Shown here piece after piece: positions 51,785-60,279 of a stretch of 64,000 bases of DNA. Positions within the stretch are counted from its first letter, which is position 1, and the number at the start of each line of letters is the position of its first letter. The notes under the pieces were generated by a model. It saw only the letters and a program-made list of their open reading frames with translations. It was not told the DNA's origin and searched no databases. The position numbers were made by a program, and so were the translations under genes. The DNA is from Bacteroidota bacterium. Its GTDB lineage: Bacteria > Bacteroidota > Bacteroidia > Chitinophagales > Chitinophagaceae. Location: the NCBI GenBank assembly GCA_023386555.1, contig JAEWJK010000006.1, positions 124,001 to 188,000 of the forward strand. Reading direction: 5' to 3'.

Positions 51785-53755
51785 TTATTTTAAAATAATA
51801 CCTGCCAATGGTGGTAAATGAAGAGTGAGTTTATATGTTTTATTCTTCTTATCAACTAACTCTGATTGGATTGAAGGATTAAACACATTTCCAGTGCCCC
51901 AATATTCTTTATTATCACTATTAAATATTTCTTTCCAATCCTTTTTACCATGAACATACAATACCCAATTCTCTCTCACAACAGGAGTCATATTTAATAT
52001 CACCAGCACTTCTTCTTTCAGCTTACCACATTTACGTTTGAAAGTGATTACAGCTTCCTGCCTGTGATTTAAATCACCCCATTCAAACCCTGATGGATCG
52101 AATTGCTTTTCATGCAAAGCTGGATTATCACGATATAAAAAATTCAGATCTCTTACACAATGCTGCATGGATCTGTGTGGATCAAATTGCAGTAACTCCC
52201 ATTGTAGTTCTGATTTGTAATTCCATTCATTCGTCTGGCCAAATTCATCTCCCATGAACAATAATTTTGCTCCAGGATGAGTGAACATGTACGTATATAA
52301 CAATCTTAGATTCGCAAATTTTTGCCACTCATCACCAGGCATTTTGTAGATCATTGGACTTTTGCCATGCACCACTTCATCATGACTTAAAGGCAACATA
52401 AAATTCTCATCATAGTAATACATCATGCTGAATGTAAGTGCATCCTGCTGAGCTGATCTATACAATGGATCTGTTTTAAAATACTTCAAGGTATCATGCA
52501 TCCAACCCATCATCCATTTCATACCAAATCCCAGTCCACCTGCAAAAGTTGGTTTACTAATGCCTGGCCAGTCTGTTGCTTCTTCGGCTATTGTTTGTAC
52601 CGAATGGAAATCCCTGTACAATGTTTCATTAAGATCTTTGATAAAAGCAATGGCTTCAAGATTACCATTACCACCAAATTCGTTTGGCTCCCATTCACCT
52701 TCATTACGGCTATAATCTAATCGCAACATGGATGAAACTGCATCAACACGTAGTCCATCAATATGAAATTTCTCACACCAGAATCTTGCACTGCTAATTA
52801 GAAAACTTTTTACTTCTCCTCTCTCATAATTGAAAATGTAAGAGTTCCAGTCTGGATGATATCCTTTACGCATATCTGCATATTCGTAAGTATGTGTACC
52901 ATCAAACATGAACAAACCATGTGCATCGTAAGGAAAATGAGAAGGAACCCAATCGAGTATCACTCCAATGTTTTCCTGGTGAAAAGCATCAACCAATTCA
53001 GCAAAATGTTCCGGTTCTCCAAAACGACTTGTTGGTGCAAAAAAACCTGTTCCCTGGTAGCCCCAACTTCCATCGAAAGGATGTTCCATTACAGGCATTA
53101 ATTCTACATGCGTAAAACCCATTTGCTTTACATAAGAAACTAATTCTTTCGATAAAAATTGATAACTGTTGTAAGATTCTTCATCATGTTTATTGGGTCT
53201 CATCCAACTTGCCAGATGAACTTCATAAACTGAGTAAGGTGATTTTAGAGAATTGATCTTTGTTCTTTTCTTTAACCATTTCTCATCATTCCATTTGTAT
53301 GAAGGATTCCATGTAACAGAAGCTGTGTCTGGCCGTTTTTGCCAATAATGAGCAAAGGGATCTCCTTTATCAAGCTTTGCACCTTTATATCCGTGAATAT
53401 GATATTTATAAGCCTCTCCTCTACCAATGTTTGGAATAAATCCTTCCCATATTCCTGATTGATCGAGACGTACAAATAATGGATGTGCTTTTACATCCCA
53501 TTTATTAAAATCTCCAATTACAGAAATATACGTTGCATTGGGTGCCCAAACAGCAAAGTAAGTACCGGGTGTACCGTTTACTTCAAATTGCTTATTTCCA
53601 AAATAATTATATAAAGAATAATGGGTGCCGTTTCTAAAATTGGCAATTTGTTCTTCATCAAATAAAGAATAATTCCAAACTTGTTTTGTTGTATCAACAA
53701 AATTTACATCTTCGTATCTTTTCTTTTTTACTGTTGCTTTTTTTGCTTTAGCCAT
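51785..53755 (-). CDS. glgB: 1,4-alpha-glucan branching enzyme
   Basis: GH13 branching enzyme that moves alpha-1,4 chains to O6 to make alpha-1,6 branches in glycogen; 656 residues. Carbohydrate-binding and CBM48-type N-domain with GTYFAVWAPNATYISVIGDF. The catalytic Asp is in DGLRVDAVSSML, the acid Glu in IAEEATDWP, and the transition-state Asp in SHDEVVHG. The C-terminal beta domain is normal. Part of the minus-strand glycan operon with the GH13, transporter and glgC/glgA genes. Confidence 0.96.
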   Translation of the reverse strand: MAKAKKATVKKKRYEDVNFVDTTKQVWNYSLFDEEQIANFRNGTHYSLYNYFGNKQFEVNGTPGTYFAVWAPNATYISVIGDFNKWDVKAHPLFVRLDQSGIWEGFIPNIGRGEAYKYHIHGYKGAKLDKGDPFAHYWQKRPDTASVTWNPSYKWNDEKWLKKRTKINSLKSPYSVYEVHLASWMRPNKHDEESYNSYQFLSKELVSYVKQMGFTHVELMPVMEHPFDGSWGYQGTGFFAPTSRFGEPEHFAELVDAFHQENIGVILDWVPSHFPYDAHGLFMFDGTHTYEYADMRKGYHPDWNSYIFNYERGEVKSFLISSARFWCEKFHIDGLRVDAVSSMLRLDYSRNEGEWEPNEFGGNGNLEAIAFIKDLNETLYRDFHSVQTIAEEATDWPGISKPTFAGGLGFGMKWMMGWMHDTLKYFKTDPLYRSAQQDALTFSMMYYYDENFMLPLSHDEVVHGKSPMIYKMPGDEWQKFANLRLLYTYMFTHPGAKLLFMGDEFGQTNEWNYKSELQWELLQFDPHRSMQHCVRDLNFLYRDNPALHEKQFDPSGFEWGDLNHRQEAVITFKRKCGKLKEEVLVILNMTPVVRENWVLYVHGKKDWKEIFNSDNKEYWGTGNVFNPSIQSELVDKKNKTYKLTLHLPPLAGIILK

Positions 53756-53812
53756 AATCGGGTTACAATTTAGCTAATGCAAGTAACACTCCAAGATTGA
53801 AGCATTAAAAAA

Positions 53813-55657
53813 CTATTTAGTTAATTCAAGTATCAGCATTTGTTTAGGATCAAGGTTAAAACTTGTGCCTTCAATGCCTTCACCGGTTACAATATTCTTA
53901 GCCTGTTTAACTCCTTTTGTGAGTTCAGGATAATTGGCTAACTCTATGAACTTAGACTTATCGCCTGTATTCATCAGGCACATAACAGTTTGTTTATCAT
54001 CATACCGGAAGTAGACATATAATCCATCATCAGGTACATACTGCATTAATTTTCCGGTTTTGATAGCAGATGATGTTTTACGGTAGTTGGCAAGCTTCTT
54101 TGTCCAATCCTGAATTTCCAGTTCAGGAGCATCCATTGTTTCTCTTTTGAAAGCACTTTTAGCATCTTCTTTCCAGCCACCCGGAAAATCTGATCTTACT
54201 AATCCGTCAGGATTAGAATGACCTTTCATCATCACTTCTGTTCCGTAATACATTTGTGGAATACCACGAGCTGTTAGCAACCACCCGATAGCCATTTTTT
54301 GTTTGTTGATGTCTTCATTCACCATGGAAAAAATGCGGCTCTTATCATGATTGTCTAAGAAGATCACATTGTTCATTGGGTTCTCATACAAATAATCGGC
54401 AGCGAGTGTTGAGTACAATTTATTAACGCCTTCTGTCCAGCCGAATTTTTCAGTTAAAGCAGGTATGATTCCATAAAGATTGGTTTGGAAATCTGTAACA
54501 CCCGGTAAATTACTTTTAAAAGATGTATTTATCTTATTCTTTGTAAAATATGCCTGTGCAGGAACACCATGTACCCAGGTTTCACCAAACATAGTAAGCT
54601 TTGGATACTCATCTAACAGTGCTTTATTACAACGATTCATAAATGCAAGATCGTTGTAAGGATAAGTATCAATTCTCCATCCATCAACACCAAATTCTTC
54701 TACACTCCAGATAGCATGTTGAATAAGATAATTAGCCGCATAAGGATTATCCTGGTTAATATCCGGCATTTGTTCAGTGAACCATCCATCGGCCATGTTT
54801 TTTATATCAGTTGCTGAGGCATAAGGATCATACAACGGTTGATCTTTATAAGTAGTTTTTGTAAATGAAGGCCATTGATGCAGCCAGTCTTTCATTGGTG
54901 GATCAAGTACAGTGAAATGATAACTGCCCACATGATTGTACACAGCATCCTGAATTAGCTTCATGCCATTCCTATGCAATTCATCACTCAGTTTTTTATA
55001 CATACCGGCTCCACCTAAACGAGGTTCTATCTTATAATGATTAGTAAATGCGTAGCCATGTTCAGTTCTATTGGGCATATCATTCTCAATAACAGGCGTC
55101 ATCCATAATGTTGTTACGCCAATATCTTTCAGGTACCTGATGTTATTGATGATTCCCTGAAAATCTCCACCATGACGATGGTACATTGAATCTCTGTTAA
55201 GCGACTGATCTCTCATACCATCAATACGATCGTTTGAAGGATCTCCGTTACTGAAACGATCAGGCATTAACAGGTAAATAAAGTCTGATGATGTAACACC
55301 TTGTGCGAATTGTGTTCCATTACCTTGCCTTCTTGCTTTTAGTGAAAATTCTGTAGCTGCAGTTGAACCGTCAGCTTTTTTGAAAAGAACTTTAGCACCT
55401 CCTGGTTTTGCAGAAGGAGATATTGTTATATCAAGAAAGAGATAATTCTTATTCTCTACTCTATTAATCTTGACCAGTTGAATAGCAGGATTAGAAAACG
55501 TTATGGCATTTGCTGCAGCAATATCATTACCATGCACCATTAACTGAACCTTGTTCATCTTCATTCCTACCCACCAGTTAGAAGGATAGATGGAAACCTC
55601 TTGTGCGAAAGAATTGAAAGCAATAAAAGCGAATACAATTACAAGTACTTTTTTCAT
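53813..55657 (-). CDS. Secreted GH13 alpha-amylase family enzyme (cyclomaltodextrinase/SusA-like)
   Basis: A 614-residue exported GH13 enzyme with a signal peptide ending NSFAQ and an N-terminal beta domain typical of cyclomaltodextrinase, neopullulanase and SusA. Catalytic triad: Asp in GWRIDTYPYND, Glu in MFGETWVHG, Asp in FLDNHDKSR. The RNGMKLIQDAVYNHVG segment is region I. It likely degrades malto-oligosaccharides in the periplasm. It overlaps the transporter by 4 nt, so the pair forms an uptake-and-breakdown unit. Confidence 0.9.
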   Translation of the reverse strand: MKKVLVIVFAFIAFNSFAQEVSIYPSNWWVGMKMNKVQLMVHGNDIAAANAITFSNPAIQLVKINRVENKNYLFLDITISPSAKPGGAKVLFKKADGSTAATEFSLKARRQGNGTQFAQGVTSSDFIYLLMPDRFSNGDPSNDRIDGMRDQSLNRDSMYHRHGGDFQGIINNIRYLKDIGVTTLWMTPVIENDMPNRTEHGYAFTNHYKIEPRLGGAGMYKKLSDELHRNGMKLIQDAVYNHVGSYHFTVLDPPMKDWLHQWPSFTKTTYKDQPLYDPYASATDIKNMADGWFTEQMPDINQDNPYAANYLIQHAIWSVEEFGVDGWRIDTYPYNDLAFMNRCNKALLDEYPKLTMFGETWVHGVPAQAYFTKNKINTSFKSNLPGVTDFQTNLYGIIPALTEKFGWTEGVNKLYSTLAADYLYENPMNNVIFLDNHDKSRIFSMVNEDINKQKMAIGWLLTARGIPQMYYGTEVMMKGHSNPDGLVRSDFPGGWKEDAKSAFKRETMDAPELEIQDWTKKLANYRKTSSAIKTGKLMQYVPDDGLYVYFRYDDKQTVMCLMNTGDKSKFIELANYPELTKGVKQAKNIVTGEGIEGTSFNLDPKQMLILELTK

Positions 55658-57060
55658 ACGTAAACTGTTGGAGATTTTTCTGAAATCATTACTTCTTCGA
55701 CGATCTCTTTGGGAGTTTCGTCTTTAGTATCATTTACAATTATATTTAATAGTCCTGCTATCACCATTGAAATGCCTCCAACTACCAAAGCGTAAATGCT
55801 TTCCCCGTTGAAAACATCAGTAACAAAAAAACCAAGTATTGCTGCAGCTACAATCTGCGGAATTACTACAAAGAAGTTGAAAACACCCATATAAAATCCC
55901 ATTTTGTTTGCAGGCAACGCTCCTGCAAGAATAGCATAAGGCATTGTAAGGGTTGAAGCCCATGCCAATCCTACAGCAATCATTGGCACTAATAACATTT
56001 GATGATCTGTGATAAAGAAAAGTGATACCAATCCAATACCTCCAATCACCAAACAGATCATATGAGTAAACTTTCTGCCGATCTTAGATGCCAATACAGG
56101 CAATAAAAATGCAGCTAAAGCAGATACACCATTATACACCATGAACATCACACCTACCCAATCCCCAGCATCCTGAAAATCTTTTGAAGTAGTATCTGTT
56201 GTTCCGTATGCATTTTGTGCAACACCTGCTGTTGTATAGATCCACATGGCAAAAAAAGCAAGCCAGGTAAAAAACTGAACAATGGCTAACTGTAACATTG
56301 TTTTTGGCATGGATCCGATACCCTTTATTATTTCTAAAAACCCTTTAGCAAAGCCTTTCGACTGTAGTTTTTCTTCTTCCCATTTTGCTACATCATCAGG
56401 CGGAAACTCTTTAGTGCTGAAGACTGTCCATAATACAGCAGCAAGAAAAACAACACCTCCGATATAAAATGAATACTTAACAGAATCTGGAATAACACTT
56501 TCAGGTGCAGTGTTGCTGATATTAAGATAATTGGTAAAAATATAAGGCAACAATGAAGCGATAACCGCTCCGAAGCCAATGAAGAAAGTTTGAAAAGCAA
56601 AGCCACTGGTTCTTTGTGATGCAGGCAATTTATCTCCCACAAATGCCCTGAAAGGTTCCATGGAGATATTGATAGAAGCATCTAGTATCCAGAGTAAAGA
56701 TGCAGCCATCCATAACACAGAGGAATTAGGCATAAGAAACAATGCAATCGATGCTAGGACGGCCCCAATAAAAAAGAAAGGTCTTCTTCTTCCCCAGTAA
56801 GGATGCCATGTTCTGTCACTGATATAACCGATGATCGGTTGAACCAATAAACCTGTAACTGGAGCAGCGATCCAAAGTATCGCTATTTTATCCAGCTCTG
56901 CACCCAATGTTTGAAATATCCGGCTAACGTTGGCATTTTGTAACGCAAAGCCAAATTGAATTCCGAAGAAACCAAAACTCATATTCCAGAGCTGCCAGAA
57001 ATTTAACCTGGCCTTTCGTGGTGCTGATGTAGTATTATTGGCAAGAGGGGATGCAGCCAT
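55654..57060 (-). CDS. MFS sugar transporter, SLC45/maltose-sucrose type
   Basis: A 468-residue major-facilitator protein with about 12 membrane helices. The family signature RTWHPYWGRRRPFF after helix 2, and QPIIGYISDR before it, are typical of the glycoside-pentoside-hexuronide/SLC45 transporters for disaccharides. In this operon it probably imports maltose or maltodextrin released by the overlapping secreted GH13 enzyme. The cytosolic sugar can then enter glycogen through GlgC, GlgA and GlgB. Confidence 0.85.
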   Translation of the reverse strand: MAASPLANNTTSAPRKARLNFWQLWNMSFGFFGIQFGFALQNANVSRIFQTLGAELDKIAILWIAAPVTGLLVQPIIGYISDRTWHPYWGRRRPFFFIGAVLASIALFLMPNSSVLWMAASLLWILDASINISMEPFRAFVGDKLPASQRTSGFAFQTFFIGFGAVIASLLPYIFTNYLNISNTAPESVIPDSVKYSFYIGGVVFLAAVLWTVFSTKEFPPDDVAKWEEEKLQSKGFAKGFLEIIKGIGSMPKTMLQLAIVQFFTWLAFFAMWIYTTAGVAQNAYGTTDTTSKDFQDAGDWVGVMFMVYNGVSALAAFLLPVLASKIGRKFTHMICLVIGGIGLVSLFFITDHQMLLVPMIAVGLAWASTLTMPYAILAGALPANKMGFYMGVFNFFVVIPQIVAAAILGFFVTDVFNGESIYALVVGGISMVIAGLLNIIVNDTKDETPKEIVEEVMISEKSPTVYV

Positions 57061-57122
57061 AGCAATCGTTTAGCAATTAGTTAGTGTAAGATTTACACGT
57101 TCGTAAAACTAAGGAATTATTT

Positions 57123-57139
57123 CACGCAAAGAAGCAAAG
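57123..57139. repeat. Dispersed intergenic repeat arm
   Basis: CACGCAAAGAAGCAAAG matches 12524-12540 exactly over 17 nt. Here it lacks the partner arm and lies 63 nt upstream of the transporter start in a 245-nt gap. Apart from this and the terminator the gap shows nothing I can interpret. Confidence 0.5.
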
Positions 57140-57240
57140 TTTGCAGAGGAAAAAAGTTGCAGTGGCGCTAAGAGGTATAAGAGAAAAAAGGAGATAAAGA
57201 GGTTAAAAACTGAGGCATCTTAAATTCTTAGCCGAAAAGA

Positions 57241-57272
57241 AAAAGAGATGAAGATCACTCCTCATCTCTTTC
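57241..57272 (-). terminator. Terminator downstream of glgC
   Basis: On the minus strand, a stem AGAGATGA / TCATCTCT with a 10-nt loop is followed by TTTTTCTTTTC. It begins about 34 nt after the glgC stop, so glgC and the transporter operon may be separate. Confidence 0.7.
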
Positions 57273-57305
57273 CAACTCATTTATCTCGTAGCTTCCAGCG
57301 GAGCG

Positions 57306-58583
57306 TCAAATATTAAATCCGTCAGCAAGTATGGCTCCTTTCTTCACCACCACAATTCCATCTTTAATAGTATATAGTGAATGATCCTGGTCTGGCAAAT
57401 GTGGACCACCATTTATTCGAACATCATTACCAATACGGCAATTCTTATCGATGATCGCATTCTTGATGTAGCATCTTTCGCCAATACCAACTTTAGGAAT
57501 ACCTCTTTCTACATTATGAGCCATCTCATCAATGGTTTCATAATAATCATTACCCATTATATAAGTGCTGACTACTGTAGAACCATGACCAATTCTTGCC
57601 CTGATCCCAACAACACTGTGTTCTATTCTACTTGCATTGATGATAGAACCTTCGGCCATCACTGTTTTTTCGAGTGTGGTACCACTGATCTTGGCAGGAG
57701 GCAACATTCTTGCACGGCTGTAAATGATGTTGCTGTTATCAAATAAATTGAATGGCGGCAATTCATCCGTTAATGCCAGGTTGGCTTCAAAAAAAGCATG
57801 AATGTTTCCAATATCTTCCCAATAACCTTCGTATTGGTAACTGTTTACTCTATATTTTCCAATCGACTTTGGAATAATGTCTTTACCAAAATCTTTATCC
57901 TCAGGAAATTCCTCGAGCAACAAGTCTCTCAAGAGATTTTTATTGAAAACATAAATACCCATTGAGGCCAGGTATTCTTTACCCTTAGCTTTCATTTCAT
58001 CACCTGTATCGCTCTTCCAGTCTTCTAAACCTGTTTTAGGTTTTTCGATAAATGAAGTGATGAGGTTATTTTCATCTGTCTTCAGAATACCAAATTCAGA
58101 AGCTTCTTTTGCAACCACGGGTATTGTGGCAATAGTAATATCTGCTTTACTCTCTATGTGTTCCGTCATCATGTGAGCAAAATCCATCTGGTAAAGCTGG
58201 TCACCACTCAGAATGAGAATATAATCACAGTTAAAGCTGAAAATATGACGCATGGTTTGTCTTACTGCATCAGCTGTTCCCTGGAACCAGTTAGTGCTTT
58301 CAGGTGTCTGTTCTGCCGCAAGAATATCAACGAATCCAGTGCTGAAATTGCTGAAGTGATATGTGTTCTTTATGTGCTTATTTAATGAAGCCGAATTGAA
58401 TTGCGTTACAACAAACATCCGGTTGATGTTTGAATTAATGCAATTGCTGATTGGAATATCTACCAACCGATATTTACCTGCAATAGGTACAGCAGGTTTT
58501 GATCTGCTGGATGTTAATGGAAATAACCTTGTACCTGCTCCTCCTCCAAGAATAACTGCTAAAACGGACTTAGGTGAATACAT
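57306..58583 (-). CDS. glgC: Glucose-1-phosphate adenylyltransferase
   Basis: ADP-glucose pyrophosphorylase of 425 residues that makes ADP-glucose for glycogen. Motifs are AVILGGGAGTRLFPLTSSRSKPAVP (nucleotide binding), ILSGDQLYQMDFAHM, FIEKPK and the left-handed beta-helix C-terminus with the hexapeptide-like VVGIRARIGHG. The key glucose-1-phosphate residues are present. A dispersed repeat copy lies 49 nt before its start. It is the committing step for the glycogen genes on both sides. Confidence 0.95.
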   Translation of the reverse strand: MYSPKSVLAVILGGGAGTRLFPLTSSRSKPAVPIAGKYRLVDIPISNCINSNINRMFVVTQFNSASLNKHIKNTYHFSNFSTGFVDILAAEQTPESTNWFQGTADAVRQTMRHIFSFNCDYILILSGDQLYQMDFAHMMTEHIESKADITIATIPVVAKEASEFGILKTDENNLITSFIEKPKTGLEDWKSDTGDEMKAKGKEYLASMGIYVFNKNLLRDLLLEEFPEDKDFGKDIIPKSIGKYRVNSYQYEGYWEDIGNIHAFFEANLALTDELPPFNLFDNSNIIYSRARMLPPAKISGTTLEKTVMAEGSIINASRIEHSVVGIRARIGHGSTVVSTYIMGNDYYETIDEMAHNVERGIPKVGIGERCYIKNAIIDKNCRIGNDVRINGGPHLPDQDHSLYTIKDGIVVVKKGAILADGFNI

Positions 58584-58632
58584 AATTTTCTGCTGTTTAT
58601 CTTTTTATTTGGTCAACTGTTGATCCTAAATT

Positions 58633-58661
58633 CATCGTCTGTTGTGTCACTCACTTCAGCG
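58633..58661 (-). repeat. Dispersed repeat copy upstream of glgC
   Basis: On the minus strand GAAGTGAGTGACACAAC points to glgC, 49 nt from its ATG. The copy continues CAGACGATG and is a near-duplicate of the 5044-5075 copy. Confidence 0.6.
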
Positions 58662-58685
58662 TTCTGAACTTTACTGAGCAAATTA

Positions 58686-58741
58686 AAAAGTCAAAATTAA
58701 AAATGCAACCTACTCCTTTTGAATTTTTGTTTTTGACTTTT
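58686..58741. repeat. Inverted repeat after glgA
   Basis: AAAAGTCAAAA (58686-58696) pairs with TTTTGACTTTT (58731-58741). The pairing can extend inwards imperfectly. It is placed where a glgA terminator would be expected, but low GC makes this weak. Confidence 0.35.
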
Positions 58742-58757
58742 GACTTATCAAAGCAAG

Positions 58758-60173
58758 TTACTTCAAACTCTGATAAGTATCTATATACTGTTGAACAGTG
58801 CTTTCCCAGCTATGATCAATGCTCATCATTCTTTGTCTCATCCAAAGCATATGCTTTTTATCATTGTAAATACTCACTGCTCTTTGCACTGAATAAACAA
58901 CATCACCCACACTTGCATGATTGAAACGAATACCGAAACCTTCCCAGTCACCCATATCAGTTACAGTATCAATCAAACCACCTGTACTTCTAACCATGGG
59001 AACTGTGCCGTAACGCATAGCATACATCTGGTTCAAACCACAAGGTTCTACCCTGCTAGGCATCAGCAAAAAATCTGCCGCAGCGTATAATTTATGGCTC
59101 AAAGCCTCATCATAACCAATAAAACAGTTGTAATGATTGGCAAAATGATGCTTAAGATCATTCAATCGTGCTTCAACAGCCGGATCTCCACTTCCCAAAA
59201 CAAAAAAGTTCATGCTTCCGTCTGTTGCATAAACGGAAGCAGAAATAGCGTCGGGTAAAATGTCAGCAGCTTTTTCCCCAACTAACCTTCCGATAAAAAC
59301 CGTTAATGGTTTATTCGGATCTAAACCAAACTCAGTACAGAAAGCTTTTTTATTTTTATTCTTTCCGGCCGTTACTGTTTTTGGTGTGAACTTGCTGTAC
59401 AGCATTGCATCTGTTTTAGGATTCCACACTTCGTAATCAACGCCGTTTAAAATACCTGTACATTTTCCTCTCTCATATTCAAACAATGCTTCCAGTCCGT
59501 TAGCGTTAGAACGAAGCTCATCCAGGTAACTCCAGCTTACCGTGGTTACTTTCCAGGCACATTTAATTCCGGAGGCTAATGGATTGATCGTATCACCCCA
59601 TTCCAGCAAACCTGATTTCCAGGTATCATAAGCAGGAATGTAATAGTTCTTATCCCAACCCATCCATCCCTGGTATTGTGCATTATGAATGGTTAGAACT
59701 GTTGGTATATCATTCATCCACCTGTACTGATAACAATGTTGCAGCATAAAAGGAATAAGTGCAGTATGATGATCGTGGCAATGCACCACATCTGGTTTAT
59801 GCTGCCAGCTACTTAACCAGTGCACAAAAGCAATTTGAAATGCAGTGAATCTTTCTACATCATCATCATAGCCATAAATCTTTTCACGATCGGTTAGTCC
59901 ATGAATATCTATGAGAAAAAGATCGAAGCCCAGTTTGTTAGAAGTCTCTTTGATAACGGTGTATTCAAAGAACCAGTTACCCATATTAGTCTGACCTTTG
60001 GCATCTACCACCCAATCATTTTCGTACAGGAATTTAGTCTTATACATTGGCATCACCACTTTAGCGTAATGCCCTGCTTTGGTTTGATACTTTGGTAAAG
60101 CACCAACCACATCTCCTAATCCTCCTGCTTTTGCTACAGGATAACATTCTGCCGATACGTGAATTATTTCCAT
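58758..60173 (-). CDS. glgA: Glycogen synthase (ADP-glucose, GT5)
   Basis: GT5 glycosyltransferase of 471 residues that adds glucosyl units from ADP-glucose to alpha-1,4-glucan. The N-terminal ECYPVAKAGGLGDVVGALPK with KxGGL motif binds ADP-glucose; IHNAQYQGWM and RLVGEKAAD follow. MPSRVEPCGLNQMYAMRYGTVPMVRSTGGL is the C-terminal signature. Together with glgB and glgC the complete basic glycogen pathway is encoded here. A separate unit: its end is 175 nt from glgC. Confidence 0.95.
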   Translation of the reverse strand: MEIIHVSAECYPVAKAGGLGDVVGALPKYQTKAGHYAKVVMPMYKTKFLYENDWVVDAKGQTNMGNWFFEYTVIKETSNKLGFDLFLIDIHGLTDREKIYGYDDDVERFTAFQIAFVHWLSSWQHKPDVVHCHDHHTALIPFMLQHCYQYRWMNDIPTVLTIHNAQYQGWMGWDKNYYIPAYDTWKSGLLEWGDTINPLASGIKCAWKVTTVSWSYLDELRSNANGLEALFEYERGKCTGILNGVDYEVWNPKTDAMLYSKFTPKTVTAGKNKNKKAFCTEFGLDPNKPLTVFIGRLVGEKAADILPDAISASVYATDGSMNFFVLGSGDPAVEARLNDLKHHFANHYNCFIGYDEALSHKLYAAADFLLMPSRVEPCGLNQMYAMRYGTVPMVRSTGGLIDTVTDMGDWEGFGIRFNHASVGDVVYSVQRAVSIYNDKKHMLWMRQRMMSIDHSWESTVQQYIDTYQSLK

Positions 60174-60279
60174 CAGTTATTTCCGGTTGTTGATAACGGG
60201 TTCTTATTCCTGCAAATTTGATACATTAATTTATATCTGCTTAAAACTTCTTACTTTACGAGCATAAACTAACTCTGTT

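Noticed and set aside
9896..58661. Repeat copies as a CRISPR array
   Set aside because: The copies are far apart, in both orientations and without regular spacers or cas genes.
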